This document shows, one piece after another, positions 44,296-53,351 of a stretch of 64,000 nt of DNA. Under the pieces are notes generated by a model. The model saw only the letters and a list, made by a program, of their open reading frames with translations. It searched no databases and was not told the origin of the DNA. Each line of letters begins with the position of its first letter. The stretch's first letter is position 1. Source of the stretch: an uncultured Muribaculaceae bacterium. Its GTDB lineage: Bacteria > Bacteroidota > Bacteroidia > Bacteroidales > Muribaculaceae. The stretch is from contig CAJUMR010000015.1 of NCBI GenBank assembly GCA_910587475.1, positions 1 to 64,000 of the forward strand, in the 5' to 3' direction. The position numbers and the translations under genes are program-made.

Positions 44296-45960
44296 CTAAA
44301 ATTCTACGATCTTCTCGAAGCGGCCCCATCGCTGATGGTTGCGGTAGACGGCTTTGCATCCTGCCGGAACGTGGAGGGTGCATGATCCGGTGATCGAAGT
44401 GGATTTGTTGGTGAAAGCATCGGGATCGGCGACCGGAGGGATTGTCGCCGCGACATAGAGGTCGGTCATCGATGTGCCGTCAAAGACATACCCGCCTATG
44501 AGCTGTGTGCCGCTGCCGAGATGCACTGTAGTCAATGCCGCACAGTTCTGGAACATTCCGGTGGTGATATTGGCAATGTTGTCGGGCAGTGAGATCTCCA
44601 CCAGTGAAGACTCGGCGAATGCCCCGCGTTTAATCTCCGTCACCGAGGGTGGAATTTCGAGACCTGTTATCGATGTTCCTGCAAATGCGTCTTCTGCGAT
44701 GGTCGTGACAGTAGCCGGCAGGGTGTAGTTTCCTGTTTTGGCGCAAGGAAACCACAATATGCCGGAGATCTCCCGGTCGAAGAGCACGCCGTCGACCGAC
44801 GCATAGCTGTCGTTGGCCGGCGATACGTCGATAGAGCTGAGGGCCGTGCATCCTGACGAAGGAAGCAACCGGGTTATGCCGGCCGGAATGGTCAGTTGAC
44901 GAAGAGCCGTGCATCGGGCTATTGCATCACGTTCGAGCTGCGAGGCCGTTGCCGGGAGAATGATGCTCTGCAGTCTGACGCAGTCGGCGAAAATGCCGTT
45001 TGTCAATACGTTGTCAACTGTGAAATGGCTTCCGTCGTAAGTCGATCCTCCGCTGCAGATGATGACATCGGTGATATCGACAGCTTCTACGTCATACCGG
45101 GAAGCCGCTTCGTCGGAAACCGGCGCCCCTAACATTCCGCGCAAGAAACGGAAATCGTCGCCGTCCATTTTGCCGGCTATCGTCAGTGGCTGGGACAGAG
45201 ATGATCCGGGTGTTGAGGTCAGGAGAGTAGACAATTGTCCGGCATCTTCAAGCATGATGGATGCGCGGGTGGTGTAGTCGGTCGCTTGGCCTATAGCGGT
45301 GCCTATAGAGTTAGAGGCGAACGGTGTGATGGTGTAGGATGTAGACACTGTCAATCCAGAGATGACAAGTTTGTGATATCCAGTCGAGAGCTCTTCAGCC
45401 GGGAGAAGCACCCGTGATGTCTCGCCGTCGGAGGCGCATGTTATGTCGCATCCAGCTTGCGTCACAGCTTCCCCTCCGTCGTCGGTCAGGCAGAGACCAA
45501 CGATGATACTGACCGGACCGGTCGACAGTATGTCGATCGGAGAGATAGCCGGCAGACTGTTGGGGATTGTAGTGAAGTTGATCACATTTGAACGCAGCGA
45601 GGCTGTTGCGGTGCCAGCTTCGGCATAGCATGAGTAAGTCGTCCCTGGGGTGAGGCCTTCGATCCGGAGGATTATATTATCGGCGTCGGCGTTGCAGGCT
45701 ACAGACGTCCATTGGTCTGAACCTGATATGCCATAGAATAGGGTGATATAGCTGAGTTTGGCCGGACTGCGTCTGTCAATGCGGGCTGAGATTACAGCAT
45801 CTGTGCGCGTGACATCGGAGGCTTCAGTCATTGAGATGATCGGTTCGAGGTTGTCGGGAGTGTCAATGCCCGAGCAAGCGCTCCAGATTATGGCGATCAG
45901 GAGCAGCGGCAGACTCAGTGATATGTTGGTTCTACATTCTGACATTGAGTATCCGGTCAT
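44296..45960 (-). CDS. BspA-like leucine-rich repeat lipoprotein
   Basis: A 554-residue lipoprotein starting at the ATG at 45960, which overlaps the stop of the preceding gene (ATGA), so translation is coupled. Lipobox WSACSG near residue 29. Residues about 40-230 hold two fibronectin III-like domains (AVISARIDRRSPAKLSYITL, LTPGTTYSCYAEA; VSTSYTITPFASNSIG). Residues about 250-545 are BspA-type LRR_5 repeats (SIILPATASQL, LTIPAGITRLL, LPATVTTIAEDAFAG, IPPSVTEIKRGAFAE, LPDNIANITTGMFQN). BspA-like proteins bind host matrix or other bacteria. It is likely surface-exposed. Confidence 0.9.
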   Translation of the reverse strand: MTGYSMSECRTNISLSLPLLLIAIIWSACSGIDTPDNLEPIISMTEASDVTRTDAVISARIDRRSPAKLSYITLFYGISGSDQWTSVACNADADNIILRIEGLTPGTTYSCYAEAGTATASLRSNVINFTTIPNSLPAISPIDILSTGPVSIIVGLCLTDDGGEAVTQAGCDITCASDGETSRVLLPAEELSTGYHKLVISGLTVSTSYTITPFASNSIGTAIGQATDYTTRASIMLEDAGQLSTLLTSTPGSSLSQPLTIAGKMDGDDFRFLRGMLGAPVSDEAASRYDVEAVDITDVIICSGGSTYDGSHFTVDNVLTNGIFADCVRLQSIILPATASQLERDAIARCTALRQLTIPAGITRLLPSSGCTALSSIDVSPANDSYASVDGVLFDREISGILWFPCAKTGNYTLPATVTTIAEDAFAGTSITGLEIPPSVTEIKRGAFAESSLVEISLPDNIANITTGMFQNCAALTTVHLGSGTQLIGGYVFDGTSMTDLYVAATIPPVADPDAFTNKSTSITGSCTLHVPAGCKAVYRNHQRWGRFEKIVEF

Positions 45961-46943
45961 TTTCCAAAAGTCCAACCTATTCCGACTGAACCGTGCCAGT
46001 CGCGACCCTTTATGCTGATCACGGAGGCAGAAAGTCTCAGACGGTTGTATTTCAAGATAGCGCCCACTTCAAAGGACAAGCCCTTGGTGGTGTAATAAGA
46101 GTTTTTGACAAAGCCTCCGCCCTCTGACGGAGCAAGTTGCCATGCAACGGAGGTCGCTGAATAGCCGATGCCTTCGAATAGGGCCACATGGTCGGTCAGG
46201 CGATGTGCCGCACCGGCGTTGAGCAGCATCGCGGAGTGCCGCGATCTGTCGGAGTAGAAAGGCATGGCCGAGTTGATCATGCCTTCTTTGTCGCATTGAC
46301 CGACTGTCGGGCCTATGCGCCCGAAATCCGATGCCAGATGAATAAATGCGCCGTGACGTTTCATGGCGACCACCATCACGCCGCCAGTCAGTGATTTCGA
46401 CCGGCCGCCATAGCCGATGGTGAACATTGCGTCGATTTCGAAGGGTATTGACTTACGTGGCGCCGGCAGCAACAGGGTGTCGACGCGGGTCACGACAAGA
46501 GTGTCGCGGACAGTTGTTATCGTCCGCTCAGGTGCTGAGGGGGCGGCCAGTGCTCCGGGTGGTTCGCTGATGCGGAGTTCGTAGGTGACACGGCTGTCAA
46601 TCTTCTCCGGCAGCACGTAGTCGCGTAGTACGCCCCATTCGGCGTGTTTGATAGTCAGTTTTTTTGTTCCTTTAGGCACGTAGAGCCAAATCTCGCCCAC
46701 GTTGTCGACGCGTTTGACAATGCCCAGCGGCGTAGAAAACACAAAATCTTCCGACCCCATGACTTTTATAAGTCCGCAGCTCTCGTCGTTGAGGTCGCGG
46801 ATCGGATTGACGAATGCTGTCACGTCGTTGGGCAGCATCCTGAACGATTCGACCGCAAAACGCTGTGCGGCCGTTTCGCTGATACCGGCGAAGATCAGGA
46901 CGGCTGTTATCATAAGACGGAAAGTCGATCGTTTCATTGTCAT
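45957..46943 (-). CDS. Exported protein with PEGA-like domain and predicted barrel
   Basis: A 328-residue exported protein (signal to about residue 26, SETAAQ); an ATG two codons further in, at 46937, is equally likely as start. Residues 30-125 show a Bacteroidales N-terminal motif: FRMLPNDVTAFVNPIRDLND, GEIWLYVPKGTKKLTIKH and YVLPEKIDSRVTYELRI, resembling PEGA-type modules. A proline-rich linker follows. Residues 170-328 alternate strands and end SVGIGWTFGK, like a small outer membrane barrel. No family name is claimed. The stop overlaps the start of the LRR lipoprotein gene. Confidence 0.7.
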   Translation of the reverse strand: MTMKRSTFRLMITAVLIFAGISETAAQRFAVESFRMLPNDVTAFVNPIRDLNDESCGLIKVMGSEDFVFSTPLGIVKRVDNVGEIWLYVPKGTKKLTIKHAEWGVLRDYVLPEKIDSRVTYELRISEPPGALAAPSAPERTITTVRDTLVVTRVDTLLLPAPRKSIPFEIDAMFTIGYGGRSKSLTGGVMVVAMKRHGAFIHLASDFGRIGPTVGQCDKEGMINSAMPFYSDRSRHSAMLLNAGAAHRLTDHVALFEGIGYSATSVAWQLAPSEGGGFVKNSYYTTKGLSFEVGAILKYNRLRLSASVISIKGRDWHGSVGIGWTFGK

Positions 46944-46955
46944 GGGCGGTTAATG

Positions 46956-47813
46956 TCAATTGAGATTAAAGTCACTTAAGTCGATAAGATCCTCATTGTC
47001 GGCGGCTGAAGCCGGTTGCCATGTGCGGACATGGATGAGTGGCATCGATTTGTCTCTGAAGTCCCAGAGCAGAAAGAGATAGCCGTCGTCGGCATAATCT
47101 CCGGCTTTGTATTTCTGACGAAGTGTAACGCCGTAGATGCCTTCGACTGTCGGGTGGCGCATGATAGAAAAATCGGCAAAGCTGACATCGATTTCTTTTT
47201 TCGAGGCGAATATGCGAGAGAGACGTTTTACGTAGTCCTGTTTGGTCCTGACACTGTATCTGACCTTGTCGCTGACGTTCATTGATGAATTTCCTTCGCT
47301 GCGCTGAGTTCTTGCTATGTGGCCGACGATGATGAGCGCATTGTCGCTGAACACCTGACGGATGAAGTCGATGTCGCGGGTAGTGTAGGCCGACCGGAGG
47401 TGCTCGCAGTAGCTCAATATGCGGTGGCGGCATAGAGAGTCGGTCTCTTCAAGTCTGCCGCTGATCACTTTCATTGCCTCCTTCTTGAACGGGTGGTCGC
47501 CGATCATGTCGCGAGGCTGGGCGTTGCCGAAGTCGGATGCTTCGATGTGAAGATCGGCGGTTTCGCCAGCCGGGGCGGTTTTCTGTATCGTGGGTTGCGG
47601 CTCGGATGATATGGTATCCTGTTGTGTGACAGGCGCTTGATAACACTGTGCGGAGTCGGGTTGATTTTCTGCAACAGGTTCTGACACAGGTCTTTCATCG
47701 CTTTGGGGTGATAAAAATAGAGCAGGCTGCCTATGGAGATAAGCAGCCAAAACTCCAAGTATCAGAGTAAGAATAATTAGCGATATGTTGAGATGTTTCC
47801 TTCTGAGTGACAT
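46956..47813 (-). CDS. Membrane-anchored protein with NTF2-like domain
   Basis: A 285-residue protein with one N-terminal membrane segment (ISLIILTLILGVLAAYL), a low-complexity linker rich in Pro, Gln and Thr (about 35-90) and a folded C-terminal domain from about 115: YCEHLRSAYTTRDIDFIRQVFSDNA is typical of an NTF2/SnoaL-like domain start, and YGVTLRQKYKAGDYADDGYLFLLWD closes it. The role is unknown. It sits 16 bases after the smaller fimbrillin gene and 12 bases before the next gene. Confidence 0.7.
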   Translation of the reverse strand: MSLRRKHLNISLIILTLILGVLAAYLHRQPALFLSPQSDERPVSEPVAENQPDSAQCYQAPVTQQDTISSEPQPTIQKTAPAGETADLHIEASDFGNAQPRDMIGDHPFKKEAMKVISGRLEETDSLCRHRILSYCEHLRSAYTTRDIDFIRQVFSDNALIIVGHIARTQRSEGNSSMNVSDKVRYSVRTKQDYVKRLSRIFASKKEIDVSFADFSIMRHPTVEGIYGVTLRQKYKAGDYADDGYLFLLWDFRDKSMPLIHVRTWQPASAADNEDLIDLSDFNLN

Positions 47814-47829
47814 TCAAATTTTGCGATTA

Positions 47830-48726
47830 TTAATTCCAATCGGTGATTTCGCCGCCGATTTCGATCTTGATCTGTTCGGGGTTCTTGTCGATAACGAGGT
47901 TGATTATGTGGTGGATGCCGGGCTTGAACACGAACTTGCTTTCGTAGAGAAACGACACGCCGTTCATGACCACTTCGATCAGCGGCACACGGTTTTCGAG
48001 GCGCTGCGGCACGATTATGGCCGAATAGTCGGTCGTACTGTTTCGGCGTGCGACGATGGTCTGGCGAGAGGCCCGGGGGTCTTTTGTAGCCACTCCTGCC
48101 GCGAGATCTATTCCTGCGCGGGTGACGGTATTGTGGATGTAGACCGTTGCATTGTCGGGTATCTCTCCGTCAAAATCATCACCCTTGATCAATCGTACGG
48201 AAATTTTGCTCATTATGTGGCTGAACTGCATGTTGACCGGCTCTGCCGATGCTGTCATGGCTCTGGCAGAAGCAAACAGGAAGTCTGAAGCCTCATAGCC
48301 ATCGATGCCCGAAGGTGTCGCTGCATTTTGATCGAGGGCCAGATCAAACGGCAGGTCGCTTGTCGAACTGACATTGCTGCAGTAGGGGTAGTATGCATAT
48401 ATGTCAAACTGTCCGTCGTCCCAATAGAGCTTGCGCCCGGAGTTCCATGCGGAGCCCGAAAAGGTCAGGGCTTCGTTGTTGACGATGTTGCCGGCGATCT
48501 CGAGCGGGGTTGTGGCTTCAGCCACGAAAATGCCTGCGATATCGCCTGATTCAAACGATGTTTCGGTAGCCCTTGACTGCTGCGACGGATGGATGAACGA
48601 GAATGTCATTTCAGTCTTTCCGCTTAGTGAAATGTTGTCGGGATCCGTTATCGAACCGTCACACGAAGCCATGCCGGCTGACAGGGCCAGTATGCTGATT
48701 AAGGATATTATTGAGTCGTGTTTCAT
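47830..48726 (-). CDS. Fimbrillin-family lipoprotein
   Basis: A 298-residue Mfa/FimA-like lipoprotein, lipobox MASCDG (Cys22). The fimbrillin pattern is clear: ETSFESGDIAGIFVAEATTPLE, WDDGQFDIYAYYPYCS, SDFLFASARAMTASAEPVNM, QFSHIMSKISVRLIKGDDF and a final RLENRVPLIEVVMNG. Such proteins form fimbriae or surface adhesin subunits exported as lipoproteins. The start overlaps the stop of the large M64 fusion gene by four bases (ATGA), so the two are translated together. Confidence 0.92.
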   Translation of the reverse strand: MKHDSIISLISILALSAGMASCDGSITDPDNISLSGKTEMTFSFIHPSQQSRATETSFESGDIAGIFVAEATTPLEIAGNIVNNEALTFSGSAWNSGRKLYWDDGQFDIYAYYPYCSNVSSTSDLPFDLALDQNAATPSGIDGYEASDFLFASARAMTASAEPVNMQFSHIMSKISVRLIKGDDFDGEIPDNATVYIHNTVTRAGIDLAAGVATKDPRASRQTIVARRNSTTDYSAIIVPQRLENRVPLIEVVMNGVSFLYESKFVFKPGIHHIINLVIDKNPEQIKIEIGGEITDWN

Positions 48727-51700
48727 CTTCGGGTGATCTGTTTGGGTTGTTTTTTGCGTTTATTGGCTGATGACAGTGGGCTGCCTTTATGGATGACGGG
48801 AGCTTCCGATCTCCGGGCTACAGTAGAGGCAATGTCAAACGTCGGGCTGAATGTCGAGCGCGACGCTATCGTCTGTCGGTCGTTGGCAACGAATTCTTCG
48901 AAGTCAAATTCCTCTCCGGCATAGCGTTTGATGCGTTTGACGATGCTTTCGCGGCATATGGTGCTGTAATACGGAATGTCGTTGTTCATACAGCTGTTCT
49001 GCTCCGAGCGGTAGACGCCTCGGCTGAATTCAAAGCCGCCTTCATAGATGTCGACGATGTCGCTGTAACGCGGGTCGAAAATCAGATGACTCCAGCCGAC
49101 ATCATGCATTTTGCCGGTCAGTTCGAGGTTGTCGTACCAACCTAAAGATTTGCCTGCGATAAGAACTGCTTTGACAGTGATGAAGCTGTTGTAATAGATG
49201 TATTCATCGGCAAATTTTCCGAACCCGTGGCCTCCGGCCTCATGCTGAATCACACCGCGAGAGTCAAGCGGATAGCCGTAGGTGCTTTTCGGGCAGAAAG
49301 CGATCGCAGCTCCGGATTCCCACATCTGACAGACGCCGCCGTAATCGGTGCTGTTGGGTATGATTATGATCAGTGTCTGGTCGATATTGCCGCTGTTGAC
49401 TGTCGGGGCCTTCATGGCGTAGTCGAATACCATGTCGTTGTCGCATTGCAGGCCGACACCTCCTGTGTAGGTGGTGCTGAAGCGGTTATAACGGATTGTG
49501 TTGACAGTGCCGACCCCAGTTTCGGTAGAGACCGGGAAGGCGGTGTAGACGTTGAAATAGTCGCGGTAAGTGTTATAAGGCTCGATGCCGAAGAAATATT
49601 CGATCTCCTGTTTCATGTCGTTAAGATATGTACCCGACGCGATGTCCTTGGCGTCATAGCCGTCGCCGAGAATGACGATGTTGATTCCGCCGTTGTTGCC
49701 GCGGGTGGCTTTCTGCAATGTGAGGAATTCATCTTCGCCATATTCATAGCCGTACTGACTGACATGGCAGCTATGTGTGTAGTCTTTATCCTTGAGACGG
49801 AACACCACGTCGCCCTCTCGTTGATCAGACGATGATGTGGCCTTGATGGTCAGGGTCAGTTCGGTCTTCTTGCTGCCTGAAGTCTGCGACAGTTCACACC
49901 AATCGGGCATTGACTCTACTTCCCAGTCGCCTTCGGCATCGATGAGGAGAGGCTGCTTGTGCTCAGTCGATAGAGCGCAGGCCACTGACGGGCGACAGAC
50001 AAGTTCATGGTGGGCGGCGATTCGCTTGAAATCGTTCCATCCGGCAGCTGTCTGATATTGAACAACAGCAGCCTCAGGCACTTCGATGGTGAAATTGTCT
50101 TTGGGCACTCCATTAAATGCGTTGGGCATTATGTGTGGGGGTATCGAGCTATTGCACACTATCGAACCGACACCGAAGCAATCTGCGAATGCCGAGATCC
50201 CGATATTCTCGAGCGATTCGGGAAATATCATGCCTTCAAGCATGCCGCATTGTTCGAACGCTGATTGACCGATCGATAGAAGCCCTTCAGGAAATTCCAC
50301 AACCCCTGACAGTCGCCAATTGTATATGAATGCTTTTTCTCCAATAGATTGAACACTCGGCGGGATCGTCAGTTGTCCGGAGAAATCACAGCCGTAGAAG
50401 CTCCATTCGCTGATCTTCAACAGGTTTTTCGGTAATGTTAACTCTCCTTTGAAGTGGCAAAGGTAGAAAGCGTGGGTGCCGATCGATGTGATGCCGTCGT
50501 GCAGCTGAAGCAAGCCGTCGAAGCCGCATTCGCCAAATGCGCGATAAGGGATTTCGGTTATCGACTGGGGGATTATAAGATCACCGGTAAAACTGGAGCA
50601 ACATGAAAAAGCTTCAACGCCGATCTCTTTCAGTTGGTCCGGAAGCCTGAGACTGCCGTAGAATCCGTTACATCCCCAGAATGCTCGTCCACCGATGGTC
50701 TCCACGCCTGCTGGAATTATCAGTTCGGCGGTAAAATTGCATTCGCGAAAAGCTCCATATCCGATCGATTTCAAAGTCGAGGGCAATGACAATGAACCCG
50801 AAAGCGACGTGCAGCCTAGGAAAGCCTCATCCTGAATCTCTGTCACTCCCTCGGGGATGATCAACGATCCGGTCAGGGAGTTGCAATTACAGAAGGCTTC
50901 CGGTCCGATAGACTTCAGTCGGTCGGGAAGGATCAGATATGTCAATTTGGTATTTGGCGATCCTGAACTGTAGAATGCAGCTATCGGGATCTGGTCGTCA
51001 CCGGTATAGCCCAGCATGTTGACATAGACGGCCTTTATGACCGTTTCCTTGAGATTGAGCGCCTGGAGTTCTGTCATCTCGTCGCGCATGAAGTAGAAGT
51101 CGTTGGCGTTGACTTCGCCGGTGATTTTTAGGTTTTTCAGTTTGTGATAGTCATTGCCTGTGGCAGCGATGGCATCTTTGAGTCCGCCGGCGGTGGAATT
51201 GACGATGATGTACTGCTTGGATGTAGCGTCATGGCTGACAAGGTCGTTTTCCCAAGGCGTGATGCTTTCTCCGATAAGAGTCAGGGTGTACTGACCCGTC
51301 ATCTCCTTACGGTCGACACGGATACTGAAATTATTCATCTTGCCGGCGGCGTAGGTGAAGTCTTCATCTTTGTCAAAGCGGTAAGGCACACCGTCGATGT
51401 TGATGGTGAACAGCGAGGTGCCGGCGGCAATGGTCTGAGGGACGACGATTGCGCGCCACTCATCGCCATTCTTGGCTGGAATGATTGATGTCGGGCTGAT
51501 GTCGCCCGAAGGGGCTACTGAGCCTGTGGCGAGGTCGATCACTGCGTTGTGGATCGTGTTGGACACGAGCACTTGTTTTGAGAGCTCGGGCCACTGTCCG
51601 GACTCGAATCCCGCACCCTCGACGAGGGTTACGCGAGCGTTGGCCATGCGGTGGGTGAACGGCAGGCGTATAACATTTGTCGTAGGCTCGACTCCCGACA

Positions 51701-52178
51701 CTTTTCCCCAAAGGAAGTCTGAAGCCTCGTAGTTGCCCATGGCGCCGTCGCCGTAGGTGCGGGATTGGTCTGTGGCGACCGAGAACTCGTAGTAGTTCAC
51801 GTCGCCGGGTGATGCATACGGGTAGTATCCGTAGACATCGATGCGTGTGTTTTTGTCTTTCCAGTACAGATCGTATGCTGATGTCCATCGGTAAGCGGCT
51901 TCGTCGAATGTGTGGCTGACGTTGTCCCCTCGGTTGCCGGTGGTTTTGAGTGTGCCCGGTTCTGAACCATTGTAATCTACGATGTAGACGCCGATGATGT
52001 CGCCGTCGGCAAAGCCGTCGTCGTTGGCGCGGGTCACGGCTTCCTGGCATATCTGGCCCGAAAGTGTGATAAGACCTGCGTTGTCGTCGGTCTGTCCGGG
52101 GTTGTCGAACATCTCTTCCGAGCAACTGCCCAGAATCAAAGCGGCTATAAGCCCGGTTGAGTAGATTATCTTATTCAT
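48723..52178 (-). CDS. Fimbrillin-LRR-BACON-peptidase M64 fusion lipoprotein
   Basis: A 1151-residue lipoprotein (Cys19 in ILGSCSE) with four parts. Residues about 30-310 are a fimbrillin domain (GFADGDIIGVYIVDYNG; YDLYWKDKNTRIDVYGYYPYA; FTHRMANARVTLVEGAG). About 330-720 are BspA-like LRR_5 repeats (PEAFCNCNSLTGSLIIPEGV and many more). About 735-825 is a BACON-like module (DWEVESMPDWCELSQTSG). About 835-1110 is peptidase M64 (IgA peptidase type): NIVILGDGYDAKD, then HEAGGHGFGKFADEY with His979, Glu980, His983 and likely third ligand Glu992. The zinc site is intact. The family includes clostridial IgA protease; cleavage of host IgA is a hypothesis. Confidence 0.88.
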   Translation of the reverse strand: MNKIIYSTGLIAALILGSCSEEMFDNPGQTDDNAGLITLSGQICQEAVTRANDDGFADGDIIGVYIVDYNGSEPGTLKTTGNRGDNVSHTFDEAAYRWTSAYDLYWKDKNTRIDVYGYYPYASPGDVNYYEFSVATDQSRTYGDGAMGNYEASDFLWGKVSGVEPTTNVIRLPFTHRMANARVTLVEGAGFESGQWPELSKQVLVSNTIHNAVIDLATGSVAPSGDISPTSIIPAKNGDEWRAIVVPQTIAAGTSLFTINIDGVPYRFDKDEDFTYAAGKMNNFSIRVDRKEMTGQYTLTLIGESITPWENDLVSHDATSKQYIIVNSTAGGLKDAIAATGNDYHKLKNLKITGEVNANDFYFMRDEMTELQALNLKETVIKAVYVNMLGYTGDDQIPIAAFYSSGSPNTKLTYLILPDRLKSIGPEAFCNCNSLTGSLIIPEGVTEIQDEAFLGCTSLSGSLSLPSTLKSIGYGAFRECNFTAELIIPAGVETIGGRAFWGCNGFYGSLRLPDQLKEIGVEAFSCCSSFTGDLIIPQSITEIPYRAFGECGFDGLLQLHDGITSIGTHAFYLCHFKGELTLPKNLLKISEWSFYGCDFSGQLTIPPSVQSIGEKAFIYNWRLSGVVEFPEGLLSIGQSAFEQCGMLEGMIFPESLENIGISAFADCFGVGSIVCNSSIPPHIMPNAFNGVPKDNFTIEVPEAAVVQYQTAAGWNDFKRIAAHHELVCRPSVACALSTEHKQPLLIDAEGDWEVESMPDWCELSQTSGSKKTELTLTIKATSSSDQREGDVVFRLKDKDYTHSCHVSQYGYEYGEDEFLTLQKATRGNNGGINIVILGDGYDAKDIASGTYLNDMKQEIEYFFGIEPYNTYRDYFNVYTAFPVSTETGVGTVNTIRYNRFSTTYTGGVGLQCDNDMVFDYAMKAPTVNSGNIDQTLIIIIPNSTDYGGVCQMWESGAAIAFCPKSTYGYPLDSRGVIQHEAGGHGFGKFADEYIYYNSFITVKAVLIAGKSLGWYDNLELTGKMHDVGWSHLIFDPRYSDIVDIYEGGFEFSRGVYRSEQNSCMNNDIPYYSTICRESIVKRIKRYAGEEFDFEEFVANDRQTIASRSTFSPTFDIASTVARRSEAPVIHKGSPLSSANKRKKQPKQITRR

Positions 52179-52217
52179 TTATTATGCTGTTTGAGAGTGA
52201 CAGATTGGTTGATGAGG

Positions 52218-53117
52218 TTATTGGGCTGAGCCTCCGTAGTCTGTGCCGTCGTCGGCCCATTGGTTGATGTTGACGTTCAGACCGTTGGACGATTTGCTGA
52301 GTGTGACGGAAAATTTATGGATCTCAGAGCTTTCGAATGTGAAGGCTTTGCGGAGGCTGAAGTCGCGGCCGTCGGCTGTGACGGTGATGAGATCACATTC
52401 GCTGACTGACTGCGGCACGACGATGGCTTTGTAGGCGCCGTCGGACAGTAGCGGCGTTATTGTTGATGCTGATCCGGATGCAGAAACTGTGGACGTCGAC
52501 AGATCGACGGTCGAACAGGTTTTTACGCCGTTGATCTTGACGGTTATTTTAGTGTCGGCAAGAGATTGGGCCGTAAATCCGTCGCCGGCTTCAAGAGAGA
52601 CGATGACGCGGCTCATTACATGGCCGACAGGGATAGAGGTTGTGCTGCCGGCAGGGATTACTGCCGATGCCTTGCCGATCATTAAGTCGGATGAGCGGTA
52701 GGATGCTTCGGCCGATTGGTCGGCCTTGACGTCGAATTGAACGGCTTTGGCCGATCTGATGTTGGTGTATGGATAATATATGTATAGGTCGGCGGGCGTA
52801 GAGTCGTCGGTCCAGTAGACAGGCCTGTCTGATTTCCATGTCTCTGAACGGGTGAAGCGCATGTTGTCGACGTGGTTGCCGGCATCGGAAAGTGGGCCCG
52901 GGGTCGCACCGATGTAGTCCACGGCGTAGAGCCCGATTTGATCGCCGTTCTTAAACTCGAAGTCGGTTGCCGACGGACTGACCTTGATTTCCATCTTCTC
53001 TGTGTCGGGCTGATCCGGTGGCGTCGCAGGCGATGCCGGCTCGTCGCCCTGCTTGCCGCATGAGAGCAATGGCAGGGAGCCCAAGAAAATCGTTGAGATG
53101 ATGGTTGATGCTTTCAT
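52218..53117 (-). CDS. Fimbrillin-family lipoprotein, first gene of the operon
   Basis: A 299-residue Mfa/FimA-like lipoprotein. I start it at the ATG at 53117 (MKASTIISTIF), since the longer frame to 53237 runs over the promoter. Lipobox PLLSCGK (Cys about 20). Fimbrillin hallmarks: FEFKNGDQIGLYAVDYIG, YWTDDSTPADLYIYYPYTN, SSDLMIGKASAVIPAGSTTS, PVGHVMSRVIVSLEAGDGF. The next gene begins 39 bases on. It is probably the major or basal subunit of a surface structure with the two other fimbrillin proteins. Confidence 0.92.
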   Translation of the reverse strand: MKASTIISTIFLGSLPLLSCGKQGDEPASPATPPDQPDTEKMEIKVSPSATDFEFKNGDQIGLYAVDYIGATPGPLSDAGNHVDNMRFTRSETWKSDRPVYWTDDSTPADLYIYYPYTNIRSAKAVQFDVKADQSAEASYRSSDLMIGKASAVIPAGSTTSIPVGHVMSRVIVSLEAGDGFTAQSLADTKITVKINGVKTCSTVDLSTSTVSASGSASTITPLLSDGAYKAIVVPQSVSECDLITVTADGRDFSLRKAFTFESSEIHKFSVTLSKSSNGLNVNINQWADDGTDYGGSAQ

Positions 53118-53143
53118 TGATATTAAACGAATGTGATTTTCGA

Positions 53144-53174
53144 CAAAAATAGGTAAAAAACCGATAAGTCCAAA
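53144..53174 (-). promoter_or_regulatory. Consensus promoter of the fimbrillin/M64/kinase operon
   Basis: On the minus strand TTTG (53171-53174), exactly 19 bp, then TATTTTTG (53144-53151) match the Bacteroidetes consensus at every fixed position. The first start codon lies 26 bases after the -7 box, so the leader is about 20 bases. Confidence 0.75.
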
Positions 53175-53273
53175 GTGATGTCGTGGTTCAAATCGGTTCA
53201 AGTTGTGCAAAAATGTAAAAGCATTGGCTGAGACCATTGTCGGCCGGCTGCATTTCGGCAGTGACGAGGCAAC

Positions 53274-53322
53274 AAAAAAGCAAGCGAGACTGCGACCGGT
53301 TGAATCCGGGTCGCAGCCTCGC
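53274..53322 (-). terminator. Enolase terminator
   Basis: GCGAG-CTGCGACC and its complement (53284-53297 with 53309-53322, one mismatch) form a strong stem that reads on the minus strand into a TTTTTTG run at 53274-53280. Confidence 0.75.
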
Positions 53323-53351
53323 CTATGGTTATAGCTGATTATGCGTGGCTA

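Noticed and set aside
53118..53237. Longer start for the first fimbrillin gene
   Set aside because: It would place 40 residues ahead of a clear lipoprotein signal and overlap the consensus promoter.
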